DNA from: Candidatus Gastranaerophilales bacterium | Lineage (GTDB): Bacteria; Cyanobacteriota; Vampirovibrionia; Gastranaerophilales; Gastranaerophilaceae | Direction: 5' to 3' | NCBI GenBank assembly: GCA_944323145.1 | Contig: CALURJ010000009.1 | Location: 1 to 64,000, forward strand | Length of the DNA stretch: 64,000 nucleotides | Part shown: one piece after another, positions 16,498-24,496 of the stretch | Numbering within the stretch: the first letter of the stretch is position 1 | How the letters are laid out: every line of letters starts with the position of its first letter | Translations under genes and position numbers: made by a program | The notes under the pieces: model-generated | The model's input: only the letters and a program-made list of their open reading frames with translations | The model's database searches: none | Told to the model about the DNA's origin: nothing

Positions 16498-16509
16498 AAT
16501 TCAAAAGAT

Positions 16510-16534
16510 TTCTATACATTTTGAATAAAATGTA
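16510..16534 (-). repeat. Right 25-bp inverted repeat of the switch
   Basis: Perfect inverted copy of the left repeat; the central tetranucleotide is GAAT here and ATTC on the left, so the sites are in head-to-head orientation, as needed for inversion rather than excision. Confidence 0.95.
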
Positions 16535-16554
16535 ATAAATTTTTTTTATACAAA

Positions 16555-17094
16555 CTACAGAACAAAATCCATGTAGCTTTTATTTATTTGTTCCTGCTCC
16601 AACCCTATGTATCTCAATGTTATAACAGGAGATGAATGATTAAATATTTTTTGCAGCATTGCTATATCTTTATATTTTTTATAATGATGATAACCGAATG
16701 TTTTACACATCGTGTGGGTGCCGAATTTCTCTTCAAGTTTTGCCTGCTGACATGCTTTTCTTATTGTGTAGTAAGCTGTTACCCTGTTTAATCTGTTTTC
16801 AAATTTTGTGATAAATAAAGGCTCATCCAAATCTCTATTTTTGGTAAATTCTCGAAACATCAATTTAAGTTTCGCATTTACAGGAAACTTCTTAAACTTT
16901 CCAGTTTTCCTTTCTTTGATTTGGATAAATTTTTTACCTTTTACATCTCCCACATCTAATGCCAATATATCAGAAATTCTTAGTCCACAATTTGTTCCTA
17001 TTGTAAAAAACAATAAATCTCTTTTATTTTCTGATAATATACCTTCAATCTTTTTCAAATCTGTCAATCTTCTAATTGGTTCTACAGTTCCCAT
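16555..17094 (-). CDS. Short tyrosine recombinase, probable switch invertase
   Basis: 179 aa, the size of FimB/FimE, with only a catalytic domain and no arm-binding domain. Visible active-site residues are Arg39 (CGLRISD), the Lys region (ERKTGKFKKF), His127 (THTMCKTFGYH), His153 (NHSS) and Tyr162 (RYIG). The usual HxLR motif reads HTMC, so the second catalytic Arg is Cys130; Lys131 follows. Related proteins usually show HTLRKTFGYH. The gene ends 20 bp from the right inverted repeat. Start after AGGAAAGGA. It likely acts on the two repeats, unless the Cys change has disabled it. Confidence 0.88.
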   Translation of the reverse strand: MGTVEPIRRLTDLKKIEGILSENKRDLLFFTIGTNCGLRISDILALDVGDVKGKKFIQIKERKTGKFKKFPVNAKLKLMFREFTKNRDLDEPLFITKFENRLNRVTAYYTIRKACQQAKLEEKFGTHTMCKTFGYHHYKKYKDIAMLQKIFNHSSPVITLRYIGLEQEQINKSYMDFVL

Positions 17095-17208
17095 AATTTA
17101 AATCCTTTCCTGTGTTTCAACTACTTATTTTTTATTGCAAAAAAGTTAAAATTTTGGAAAGGTATACATTACATTAAAAAAATTTATAAAACAAAACTAA
17201 AAATATGA

Positions 17209-17916
17209 TTATTCGCAATTTCTTTGTATACACAAATCTTCGCATAAAATAATAGGTATTTCTTCACCGGCTTTTGCATGGTATTTCAACCCAGGTGTAA
17301 TCAAACCCGTTATCAAACCGACAGTTGTACCGACAGGAATACCAATTGCATAACCCACACCTAACTTTGCAGGGTTCGGAATAAATGCAAAACCTGTACC
17401 GGCACCTGCACCAACAATACCAAGGCCGAGCGTGTATGCGGTAAGTTTTCCGGCAGTATTCCATGGGCCTTCTTTTAAAGAACCGTCTTTTGTCAGAGGT
17501 TTTGCGGACATTTCAAAAGCTGAGCCGTCCGGAAAAATTAAACACTCAAAATTTAGATAAACACGTGCATTTTTGTTAGGAATTCTCTGTTTTTCTATTC
17601 TTATTACCGTTGCAACCACTTTTGAACCCGCAGGAATAAGCAGAGTTCCTTCCTGCGTATAAATTGCATCAGAAACATCGAAATTAACCCTATCTCCCGC
17701 TTTAGCGCAATCAGACCAGAATTTACAGCTGTAAACGATTTTAAAAGCATTTCCTTTACAAATTATGTTTCTTAAGTTTGTTATTGTTACCATATTTGAA
17801 AGCGCGCCTTTTTCACAAAACATGTGTTCTCTTGCACATACCTGCTCATCGCAATTTTCTGCATAAACAGAAGCTCCAACAAACATAATTAACAATAATA
17901 ACAGTAGTCTTTTCAT
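17209..17916 (-). CDS. Exported protein of unknown function
   Basis: 235 aa from ATG 17916, chosen because it gives a classic signal peptide (MKRLLLLLLIMFVGASVYA) that the longer frame (to 18006) would bury. The mature part has many Cys (CDEQVCAREHMFCEKG, ICKGN, SCKFWSDC, CEDLCIQRNC), a beta-rich middle (SDAIYTQEGTLLIPAGSKVV) that resembles pore or VirB10-like beta domains only loosely, and two Gly-rich hydrophobic segments near the C-terminus that may lie in a membrane. No Shine-Dalgarno is seen; TATAAT lies 12 nt before the ATG. It is not in an operon. Confidence 0.7.
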   Translation of the reverse strand: MKRLLLLLLIMFVGASVYAENCDEQVCAREHMFCEKGALSNMVTITNLRNIICKGNAFKIVYSCKFWSDCAKAGDRVNFDVSDAIYTQEGTLLIPAGSKVVATVIRIEKQRIPNKNARVYLNFECLIFPDGSAFEMSAKPLTKDGSLKEGPWNTAGKLTAYTLGLGIVGAGAGTGFAFIPNPAKLGVGYAIGIPVGTTVGLITGLITPGLKYHAKAGEEIPIILCEDLCIQRNCE

Positions 17917-18054
17917 AACAAATAAATAATTATATATTTTTTCAAAAAATAACAGTTCCGCTTGGGTTAAATAAACCGGCTGTAATTTTACAAGCCATTC
18001 AGGCAATTCTCAAAAAATATTTCTCAAAATAACATTATTTAAAAAGGAGGAACT

Positions 18055-19029
18055 ATGAGCGAACCATCATCAAAACAACCATATCTTGACAATACTGCAA
18101 AAACTTTTTTGGAAAATCTTGCTAAAAATGCTAAACCGCTTTATGAAATTGATCCTGAGGATGCAAGGGAATTTTTAACTTTTATTCAGGAAAAAGGGTA
18201 CAAAGATATTGATGCACAGATTGAAGATATAACAATATCTGATGAAAACGCGGGTGAAATCAGCGTAAGATTAATCCGCCCGAAAGATTATTCAGGAGAT
18301 GAAAATCTTCCGCTGATAATTTATTGCCACGGCGGCGGCTGGGTTATGGGATGTGCCGATAACTTTGATATGACAATTAAAACCATTGCAAACCACACAC
18401 ACTCAGCTCTTGCATTCGTAAATTACTCTAGAGCTCCCGAATTTCAATATCCGACAGCTCTTAATCAAATTTATGCCGTACTTGAACATTTCAGCCAAAA
18501 CGGGGGAGATTATAAAATTAATCCATACCGCATTGCAATTATGGGTGACAGTGCAGGCGGAAATATGGCTGCGGCCACCGCTATCAGGACAAAACTTGAA
18601 AACGGCCCTCAATTAGTGTTTCAGGTTTTAGTTTATCCCGTAACAGATGCAGAGATGAAGACTGATTCATACAAAGAATTCAAAGACGGCCCGTGGCTCA
18701 GTAAAAAAGCAATGGAATATTTCTGGAATTGCTATTTACCTGATAAAGATAAACGAAACGGAATTTATATTTCACCATTGAAGGCTGAAATTGAATATTT
18801 GAAAGGGGTTGCACCTGCACTTGTTTTAACGGCGGAAAATGATGTTTTGCGTGATGAAGGTGAAGCTTATGCAAGAAAGCTTATTGAAGCAGGGGTAGAC
18901 ACAGGATGTGTCAGAATAAACAACACATTCCACGACTTTCTGCTTCTTAACGGCTTAAGAGAAAGCAGAGGCGTTAAATCTGCCTATAAACTTATTTGTA
19001 AAACTCTGAAACATGCACTGCACAATTAA
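18055..19029 (+). CDS. Alpha/beta hydrolase of the hormone-sensitive-lipase family
   Basis: 324 aa. HSL-family oxyanion motif HGGGWVMG (near residue 97), nucleophile elbow GDSAGGNMAAA, the catalytic Asp in TAENDVLRDEGEAY and catalytic His in NTFHDFLL. It should hydrolyse short acyl or aryl esters in the cytoplasm (no signal peptide). Start ATG 18055 follows AAAAAGGAGG. It is monocistronic with a terminator whose T-tract overlaps the convergent dehydrogenase gene end. Confidence 0.93.
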   Translation: MSEPSSKQPYLDNTAKTFLENLAKNAKPLYEIDPEDAREFLTFIQEKGYKDIDAQIEDITISDENAGEISVRLIRPKDYSGDENLPLIIYCHGGGWVMGCADNFDMTIKTIANHTHSALAFVNYSRAPEFQYPTALNQIYAVLEHFSQNGGDYKINPYRIAIMGDSAGGNMAAATAIRTKLENGPQLVFQVLVYPVTDAEMKTDSYKEFKDGPWLSKKAMEYFWNCYLPDKDKRNGIYISPLKAEIEYLKGVAPALVLTAENDVLRDEGEAYARKLIEAGVDTGCVRINNTFHDFLLLNGLRESRGVKSAYKLICKTLKHALHN

Positions 19030-19057
19030 GGGGTGATTTTTCACCTCTTAATTTTTT
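19024..19057 (+). terminator. Terminator of the lipase-like gene
   Basis: AATTAAGGGGTGA and TCACCTCTTAATT pair over a T5 loop and run into T6. Confidence 0.8.
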
Positions 19058-20082
19058 ACGGCAATTTTTAAACATCCGTCAGCTTTTGCATCAAAAAATT
19101 TGTAGGCCTCAATTATATTATCAAGCTTATACCTGTGAGTAATTAAAAAGTCAGTATTTATCTTATCCTCTGATATAAGTTTTACAAGCTCGCCGCATTT
19201 TGAAGCATCAACCCCGCCGGTTTTGAAAATCAAGTTTTTTCCGTACATTCCAGGCAGCGGGATAATTTGATTTTCCTCATACATTGCAACAACAGCAACA
19301 ATTGCATTAGGCCGTGCAATTTTGTAAGCAAGCTCAAACGTATTTTTTCCGCCTGCTGCTTCAATTACAGAATCTGCTCCGCGCCCCTGAGTTAATTCTT
19401 TCAGAATTTTACAGACATCTTCTTTTGCAGGGTTAATAAAATAATCGGCAAGTTCTTCCCGTTTTGTAATTTCAAGTCTTGAGTCATTAATATCTATCGC
19501 AACAACTTTTGAGGCTCCCTGAAGTTTTGCGCTGAGCATAGAACAAAGTCCCACGGGCCCTGCACCGATTACGGCTATTGTATCGCCTTCTTTAATTTCA
19601 CAAAGTTCTGCACCCCACCATCCGCTTGATAAAATATCTCCGACAAACAAGGCATTTTCAAAACTGACATTATCGGGAAGTTTTGTAAGTCCCGTATCAG
19701 CATAAGGCACTCTGACATATTCGGCATGACATCCGTCAATTCGGCATCCGAGTTCCCATCCGCCTTTTTCGCAGTTATTTACAAACCCCCTTTTACAAAA
19801 CCAGCATTCTCCGCAAAAAGTTTCACAATTCGCACTCACTCTGTCGCCGGGTTTTAAATTTTTTACGGCAGAACCGACACTTACTATAGTTCCGACAAAC
19901 TCATGCCCTAGAACAACATCTTTATTCGCCCTTGGAACAAAACCCCTTAAAATATGCAAATCACTTGTACAAATTGAGGAAACCTCAACTTTTACAACAG
20001 CATCGTTTTCTGATTGAATTGCAGGCACAGGTCTTTCAACCAGTTCAATTTTACCTGTATCTTTGTAAACAAGTGCTCTCAT
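19048..20082 (-). CDS. Zinc-dependent alcohol dehydrogenase (MDR family)
   Basis: 344 aa. Catalytic zinc ligands in CTSDLHILRG, GHEFVG and the structural-zinc loop CETFCGECWFCKRGFVNNC, followed by the Rossmann fold (VIGAGPVGLCSML, VVAIDINDSRLE). It oxidises a secondary alcohol or polyol with NAD(P); threonine-dehydrogenase- or butanediol-dehydrogenase-like substrates are possible. Monocistronic. Confidence 0.93.
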   Translation of the reverse strand: MRALVYKDTGKIELVERPVPAIQSENDAVVKVEVSSICTSDLHILRGFVPRANKDVVLGHEFVGTIVSVGSAVKNLKPGDRVSANCETFCGECWFCKRGFVNNCEKGGWELGCRIDGCHAEYVRVPYADTGLTKLPDNVSFENALFVGDILSSGWWGAELCEIKEGDTIAVIGAGPVGLCSMLSAKLQGASKVVAIDINDSRLEITKREELADYFINPAKEDVCKILKELTQGRGADSVIEAAGGKNTFELAYKIARPNAIVAVVAMYEENQIIPLPGMYGKNLIFKTGGVDASKCGELVKLISEDKINTDFLITHRYKLDNIIEAYKFFDAKADGCLKIAVKN

Positions 20083-20098
20083 ACATAAATAATAGCAT

Positions 20099-20127
20099 AA
20101 AAAGCCCCTTTTTAAAAGGAGCTTTTT
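20099..20127 (-). terminator. Terminator of the holin-like gene
   Basis: AAAAGCTCC and GGGGCTTTT (minus strand, one G-T) across TTTTAAAAA, with T run; it separates the holin-like gene from the dehydrogenase gene. Confidence 0.65.
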
Positions 20128-20129
20128 TA

Positions 20130-20480
20130 TTAATCTTTACCATCATTTAAGGTAATCATATTTATAATAAGACCTAAGAATGAAAGCACCACAGACCCCA
20201 AAAACGCTGCTAAAAATCCGTCTACATAAAATCCCGGCGCAACATAACCCGCAAGCATAAATAAAAGTGCATTTACAACAAGACCGAATAAACCTAAAGT
20301 TAAAATATTAATCGGCAGCGTTATAAACACGATTAAAGGTCTTATAAATATGTTAATAAGAGCCATGATTACTGTCACAAGCATTGCACTTTGAAAATTT
20401 TCAACAAAAATTCCCGGCACAAGCCATGCAACAAAAAGAATTGCAAGGGTGAAGAATATCCATCTTATAAGTAATACCAT
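20130..20480 (-). CDS. Four-helix membrane protein of the phage-holin-4_2 (PF04020) type
   Basis: 116 aa from ATG 20480, chosen because AAAGGAAAAA lies just upstream; the longer frame adds nine residues. Four hydrophobic helices cover nearly the whole chain (IRWIFFTLAILFVAWLVPGI; MLVTVIMALINIFI; ITLPINILTLGLFGLVVNAL; FLAAFLGSVVLSFLGLI). Despite the family name, such proteins are housekeeping genes of many bacteria, including cyanobacteria, with no proven lysis role. Confidence 0.88.
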   Translation of the reverse strand: MVLLIRWIFFTLAILFVAWLVPGIFVENFQSAMLVTVIMALINIFIRPLIVFITLPINILTLGLFGLVVNALLFMLAGYVAPGFYVDGFLAAFLGSVVLSFLGLIINMITLNDGKD

Positions 20481-20622
20481 AACACTTTTTTCCTTTCTCA
20501 TATACAAGTTTAAAAGTTTACAATAAATTTTTCATTGTCTTAAAGCATAATAATAAACTTGCTAATCCTAACCGTTAAGTGTATAATTATCAGGTCAATT
20601 AAACAAAAGAAAGGGACTTTAT

Positions 20623-20973
20623 ATGAAAGAAAATATCTTAATTGCTCTTGCAATCGTTATTATTGCTTCAATGTGGATACAATTTACAACTCAAAATGCA
20701 AATGACAGATACAAAGTTATCACAGGCAGCAATATGATGACTATATTACTCGACAAAAAAACAGGTGTTACATGGAGAAACTGCATTTGTGATACAAAAT
20801 CAAACATCCCCGGCTGCTGGGAAAGAATGTATACATTGAATGTTGAGGACTACAGCAAACCGCAGGGCGAAGTTGTTATTACAAAAAAATTGAGAAAAGA
20901 TCTCGAAAAACAGGCAAAACAAGCTCCTGTACCTGCAGCTCAAACTCAGGCTCCGGCACAGGAACAAAAATAA
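20623..20973 (+). CDS. Small membrane-anchored protein of unknown function
   Basis: 116 aa with an N-terminal membrane helix (ILIALAIVIIASMWIQF), a small domain containing a Trp-Cys motif (TGVTWRNCICDTK..GCWERM) and a Lys/Ala/Pro-rich tail (KQAPVPAAQTQAPAQEQ). The core repeats the theme of small bacterial proteins that read a residue value of a variable (MTILLDKKTGVTWR), but I cannot assign a role. Preceded by GAAAGGGAC. Terminated by a strong hairpin. Confidence 0.75.
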   Translation: MKENILIALAIVIIASMWIQFTTQNANDRYKVITGSNMMTILLDKKTGVTWRNCICDTKSNIPGCWERMYTLNVEDYSKPQGEVVITKKLRKDLEKQAKQAPVPAAQTQAPAQEQK

Positions 20974-20978
20974 CAGAT

Positions 20979-21017
20979 AAAAAATTCCCTCTCCGAAACA
21001 GAGAGGGAATTTTTTTA
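20979..21017. terminator. Bidirectional terminator
   Basis: AAAAATTCCCTCTC and GAGAGGGAATTTTT pair over a 7-nt loop; T7 follows. It serves the small membrane protein (plus) and the PPIase gene (minus). Confidence 0.88.
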
Positions 21018-21026
21018 TCTTACAAA

Positions 21027-21383
21027 TTATTTTTTATCCAACACTTTAATCAAATGCCATCCGAACTGTGAATAAATTGGCTTTGTAACCTCGCCTACAG
21101 GAGTTGAAAACGCTGCTCTTTCAAATTCAGGAACCATCTGTCCTCTCCCGAAATACCCCAAGTCCCCGCCGTTCTGACCGGAAGGACAAATTGAATACAT
21201 CCTTGCATAGTATTCAAAATCCCCGCCTTCATCAATCGCTTTTTTAATCTGCTGTGCCTCTACAGCCGTTTTTACAAGAATATGTTCCGCATGAACAGTT
21301 TCATATTCTTCAGCATACACAACCCCGCTCAACAGCATAATAAATACAAATAATTTACATAAGTTTTTTATCATAAACACCAT
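21027..21383 (-). CDS. Secreted parvulin-type peptidyl-prolyl isomerase
   Basis: 118 aa. A signal peptide (NLCKLFVFIMLLSGVVYA) is followed by one Rotamase domain: HAEHILVKTAVEAQQIK, GGDFEYYARMYSICPSG, GGDLGYFGRGQMVPEFE, FSTPVGEVTKPIYSQFGWHLIKV. Such stand-alone exported parvulins fold outer-membrane or secreted proteins. It lies 27 bp downstream of the GGDEF gene and may be co-transcribed with it. Confidence 0.9.
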   Translation of the reverse strand: MVFMIKNLCKLFVFIMLLSGVVYAEEYETVHAEHILVKTAVEAQQIKKAIDEGGDFEYYARMYSICPSGQNGGDLGYFGRGQMVPEFERAAFSTPVGEVTKPIYSQFGWHLIKVLDKK

Positions 21384-21410
21384 CCTATATAATTTTAAAC
21401 AAAATTTCCA

Positions 21411-22082
21411 TTACCCGAATGTCTTAACTCTGTTGCGTCCTTCCTCTTTTGCCATATAAAGCGCTTTATCCGCATTTTCAAACATTTCAGAGATATCATT
21501 TACATCTTTACTGGAAGAAATTCCGGCACTTATTGTCACATTTAATTCTGTCCCCTTGAATTTAAATCTGGTGCTTTCAACAGCTTTTCTTAATCTTTCA
21601 ACAGGAATTGATGCTGTATCAAAAGGGGTTTCGGTAAGCAAGATAACAAATTCTTCCCCGCCGTAACGAAAAACCATATCTGTCTGACGGAAATTGTCAA
21701 CCATAATCCAGCTCAATTCTCTCAAAACATAATCACCGCATAAATGTCCGTAAGTGTCATTAATTTGTTTGAAAAAATCAATATCAATCACCGCAAGCGA
21801 TAAATCGGAATTATAACGTTTTGCCCTCGCAAATTCCCGTTTAAAAGTAGTTTCAAAATATCTGCGATTATAAAGATTTGTCAAAGCATCCGTTATAGAA
21901 AGCTGCTTTGTCTGAGTGTACATAAAATTAATCTTTCTGATAACTTCAAATTTGTTATCGTCAGGAATATCAAAACTCTCTATAATACTTTGAATATTAT
22001 GCTGAATTTCATCTAAAACATCTGAAGGTAAATCAAAATTTATATCTGTCATATCACTATTTTCCATAACCATTTTTATCAT
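21411..22082 (-). CDS. Diguanylate cyclase (GGDEF domain)
   Basis: 223 aa. The first ~55 residues are a short unrecognised alpha-helical region; the rest is a GGDEF domain with DALTNLYNRRYF, FDxxKxxND-like IDFFKQINDTYGHLCGD and the active-site loop RYGGEEF. It should make cyclic di-GMP from two GTP. There is no RxxD I-site evident before the loop (VDNFRQTDMV has RxxD in the expected place, so product inhibition is possible). No membrane segment; a soluble enzyme. Confidence 0.93.
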   Translation of the reverse strand: MIKMVMENSDMTDINFDLPSDVLDEIQHNIQSIIESFDIPDDNKFEVIRKINFMYTQTKQLSITDALTNLYNRRYFETTFKREFARAKRYNSDLSLAVIDIDFFKQINDTYGHLCGDYVLRELSWIMVDNFRQTDMVFRYGGEEFVILLTETPFDTASIPVERLRKAVESTRFKFKGTELNVTISAGISSSKDVNDISEMFENADKALYMAKEEGRNRVKTFG

Positions 22083-22132
22083 AGCAGAAATATTGCTGAC
22101 AATCCATTTTTTTGCTAAATTTAATATTAATT

Positions 22133-22720
22133 ATGAAACCTACAGTTGATGAAATGCTTCAAAAATATTCAAAAGACAAAACCCATGCAAATGAGGTAAA
22201 ACGTCTTGCTTTAATCATTTTTGACGAAGCATCCAGAGAAATTTACGAAATGCCGGAGCTTGAAAAAGAATATCTTGAAGCTGCCGCCCTATTACATGAT
22301 ATAGGCTACTTTATAGAGGCAAAAAGCCATAACAAACATTCTATGCAAATGATTATAAAAGAAGGGCTGTACGGTTTCGACGATAGAGAAACAAAAATTA
22401 TAGGCTGTATCGCTAGATATCACAGAGGCGGTCTGCCGGATAAAGAGTCACACGAAATCTACGGTTCACTTGAAAAGAAAGACAGAAAAACCGTAAAGCG
22501 TCTCGGCGGAATTTTAAAGCTTGCAGACGGGCTGTGTAAAGATGATAAAAAACATTTCAAAAATATAACAATCAATTACGATAAAAAAAATAGTATTGCA
22601 GAATTTATTTTGCTTCCCGATGACATTAACAATAAACCGGATATAAAAACCGCAATAAGAAAACGTGATTTATTTGAAATAGGTTTTAAATGCCAGAGTG
22701 TTTTATTATTCAGTGAATAA
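22133..22720 (+). CDS. HD-domain phosphohydrolase
   Basis: 195 aa from ATG 22133. The HD motif is LLHDIGYFI, with upstream H in HANEVKRLAL and a later cluster (YHRGG, GILKLADGLCKD) typical of the C-terminal domain of Ppx/GppA exopolyphosphatases. It would hydrolyse a phosphate ester or nucleotide; the substrate is unknown. The longer frame to 22112 is rejected because TAATAT at 22122-22127 lies directly upstream of ATG 22133, giving a leaderless start, and no Shine-Dalgarno serves the earlier codon. Confidence 0.85.
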   Translation: MKPTVDEMLQKYSKDKTHANEVKRLALIIFDEASREIYEMPELEKEYLEAAALLHDIGYFIEAKSHNKHSMQMIIKEGLYGFDDRETKIIGCIARYHRGGLPDKESHEIYGSLEKKDRKTVKRLGGILKLADGLCKDDKKHFKNITINYDKKNSIAEFILLPDDINNKPDIKTAIRKRDLFEIGFKCQSVLLFSE

Positions 22721-22865
22721 CATATTGTAAATTTTTTGTTACAAACCTCATAAAATTGTAACATTTCTTCATGAAAAATACTTTATATATATGTAAGGGA
22801 AAAATATGAAAGGATTACGGCAATCTGAAAATAATATTTAGACAGTCGTAAGCAATGGTAAAAAA

Positions 22866-23150
22866 ATGTCATTCGATGTAAATGTTTTGAGCACAAAACC
22901 GGTTATCAAAGCAGCAGCATCCATGCAAAATGACGGCGGCGGCGGCAACCTCGGTTATATGGCTCAAGGCGGCAGGGAAGAAAAAAAAGAAAAGAAATAT
23001 TTAGAGGAAAGTATTTTCACATCTAAACCGGAAGTTGATACTTTTGGATTTGAAAAAGAACCGGAAATGCCCGAAGAAAAATTCTCGTTTGCAAAATTTG
23101 TCGCAGAAATTATTTTTAAATTAAAGAGTGTCTTTATCAACAATAAATGA
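22866..23150 (+). CDS. Small hydrophilic protein of unknown function
   Basis: 94 aa, starting MSFDVNVLSTKPVIKAA, with a Gly tract (DGGGGNLGYMAQGG) and a charged C-terminal half. No domain is recognised. Its last 30 bp overlap the convergent XRE-regulator gene. No good ribosome binding site is seen; a short upstream ORF (ATG 22806, MKGLRQSENNI) ends 24 nt before it. Confidence 0.5.
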   Translation: MSFDVNVLSTKPVIKAAASMQNDGGGGNLGYMAQGGREEKKEKKYLEESIFTSKPEVDTFGFEKEPEMPEEKFSFAKFVAEIIFKLKSVFINNK

Positions 23151-23459
23151 ATTAATATTTTTTGAAATTTCATAAAGCAGCTTTAAACTTTTATCATCAA
23201 GCTGTTTCATTGAATCTATAAATTTATTTTCCAATTCGCTTCTTGATAAGTTTTTTGAATACTTAAAAAAATCAGAACTATCTATATTCAATGCAAGAGC
23301 CAATTTCTCTATCAAATCGCATGAAGGAAAACTCTTTGCATTCTCTAGAAAAGAAATATATCTAAAATCAACCCCAACAAGCTCAGCAAGTTTTTCCTGC
23401 GTTAGTTTTCTTGATTTTCGAAATTTTTTAAGATTTTCAGCAAATCTTTGTTTTATCAT
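23121..23459 (-). CDS. XRE-family transcription regulator
   Basis: 112 aa. N-terminal Cro/C1-type helix-turn-helix: FAENLKKFRKSRKLTQEKLA, ELVGVDFRYISFLENAKSFP; the C-terminal ~45 residues are a helical tail for dimerisation. It is divergent from the glycosyltransferase cluster (23608 onward), with AT-rich dyads (TTCTAATTAATTTATAGAA and similar) in between, so it may control that cluster and itself. Start preceded by GAGGTT. Confidence 0.88.
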   Translation of the reverse strand: MIKQRFAENLKKFRKSRKLTQEKLAELVGVDFRYISFLENAKSFPSCDLIEKLALALNIDSSDFFKYSKNLSRSELENKFIDSMKQLDDKSLKLLYEISKNINSFIVDKDTL

Positions 23460-23524
23460 ATAACCTCATATACAGTTTATAAATTAAATCGCCAAAATAT
23501 TACTAACAAATTTTAGGAATTGCA

Positions 23525-23553
23525 TTGACATTTTTCTAATTAATTTATAGAAT
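23525..23553 (+). promoter_or_regulatory. Promoter of the glycosyltransferase cluster
   Basis: TTGACA (23525-23530) and TAGAAT (23548-23553) with 17 bp spacing; the spacer and -10 are part of a dyad that an adjacent XRE protein could bind. Confidence 0.7.
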
Positions 23554-23607
23554 TTCATATAATTATTTAGAATTATTATATAGAAATTCATCTCGGAGAT
23601 TAGTAAA

Positions 23608-24474
23608 ATGCCAAAAATCAGTGTTATTATCCCTGTCTACAATGTTGAAAGATTTCTCAAGAAATGTCTGGAAAGTGTAATTAATCAAACATTATCAGAT
23701 TTAGAAATTATCTGCATCAATGACGGTTCTACAGATAAAAGTTTATCTATACTCAATTCTTTTGCGCAAAAGGATAACAGAATTATTGTAATTAATCAGG
23801 ATAATCAAGGGCAATCATGCGCAAGAAATGCAGGATTATCTATTGCAACAGGAAAATATATAGGCTTTGTAGATTCTGATGACTGGATAGATTTAGATTT
23901 TTACGAAAAACTGTATAATACGGCAAAAAAATATAATGCAGATATTGCCGCAGCTGGCATTAAAAGATTAAGAACATATAAATGGAAATATCATCTCAAA
24001 ATAAAGAATGAAGAATATACAGCAAATACAGACCAAAAATTTCTGCTTTGTGACGTGCCTGACAAGTGTTATGTATGGAATAAAATTTATAAAACAACAG
24101 AACTAAAAAAATACAATATTATTTTTGAACCTCATGTATTTTTTGAGGACAGATGTTTTACGGCAGAAGCACTTATTAAGCTGAAATATCTTGTGACAGT
24201 TCCTGATACTTATTATAACTACTGGACTAACAACAAGTCTACCGTCAAAACAAAATCTCCTAAAAAAAATGCAGATTCCGCATACACTCACAACAAAATG
24301 ATGGAATATCTTAAAGAAAATCACATCAATCTTGACCATTATTTTTTAGACTTAAAAAAAATAAAATTATTTGGATTAACAATATTTAAAATCAAAACTT
24401 TTAAGACCAAAAAACAGTATCTTCTGTTTAATTGTATAAAGTTTGAAATCAAACTTCCGCTTTCACAAAAATAA
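23608..24474 (+). CDS. Family 2 glycosyltransferase
   Basis: 288 aa. GT-A fold: KISVIIPVYNVERFLKKC, INDGSTDKSL, nucleotide-sugar DxD at VDSDDWIDL, and the downstream EDRC motif (FFEDRCFTAEAL). It transfers a sugar from a nucleotide donor, probably to a surface glycan, in the cytoplasm or at the membrane (no membrane helix). The gene directly downstream is a close paralogue; together with the GT8 gene they form a three-gene glycan cluster. Start after TCGGAGATTAG. Confidence 0.94.
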   Translation: MPKISVIIPVYNVERFLKKCLESVINQTLSDLEIICINDGSTDKSLSILNSFAQKDNRIIVINQDNQGQSCARNAGLSIATGKYIGFVDSDDWIDLDFYEKLYNTAKKYNADIAAAGIKRLRTYKWKYHLKIKNEEYTANTDQKFLLCDVPDKCYVWNKIYKTTELKKYNIIFEPHVFFEDRCFTAEALIKLKYLVTVPDTYYNYWTNNKSTVKTKSPKKNADSAYTHNKMMEYLKENHINLDHYFLDLKKIKLFGLTIFKIKTFKTKKQYLLFNCIKFEIKLPLSQK

Positions 24475-24483
24475 AATTTATGA

Positions 24484-24489
24484 TACAAT
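24484..24489 (+). promoter_or_regulatory. -10 box giving a leaderless start for the second glycosyltransferase
   Basis: TACAAT ends 7 nt before ATG 24497, which would place transcription start at or next to the start codon. Confidence 0.45.
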
Positions 24490-24496
24490 TGCCTGT

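Larger units (their letters stand above)
16393..16534. mobile_element. Candidate invertible promoter segment
   Basis: Bounded by perfect 25-bp inverted repeats (16393-16417 and 16510-16534), with a 92-bp interior (16418-16509). It lies between the start of the exopolysaccharide operon and the 3' end of a FimB/E-sized tyrosine recombinase. The interior holds TATAAT on the plus strand. After inversion that box would lie at 16430-16435 on the minus strand and face the sugar-transferase gene. No ORF lies inside. Confidence 0.75.

Noticed and set aside
16555-17094. Prophage or integrative-element integrase
   Set aside because: There are no phage genes nearby and no tRNA or direct-repeat junction; the inverted repeats beside a catalytic-domain-only recombinase point to a DNA invertase.
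20130-20480. Phage holin as evidence for a prophage
   Set aside because: This holin-named family is a common chromosomal membrane protein, and no other phage gene is near.
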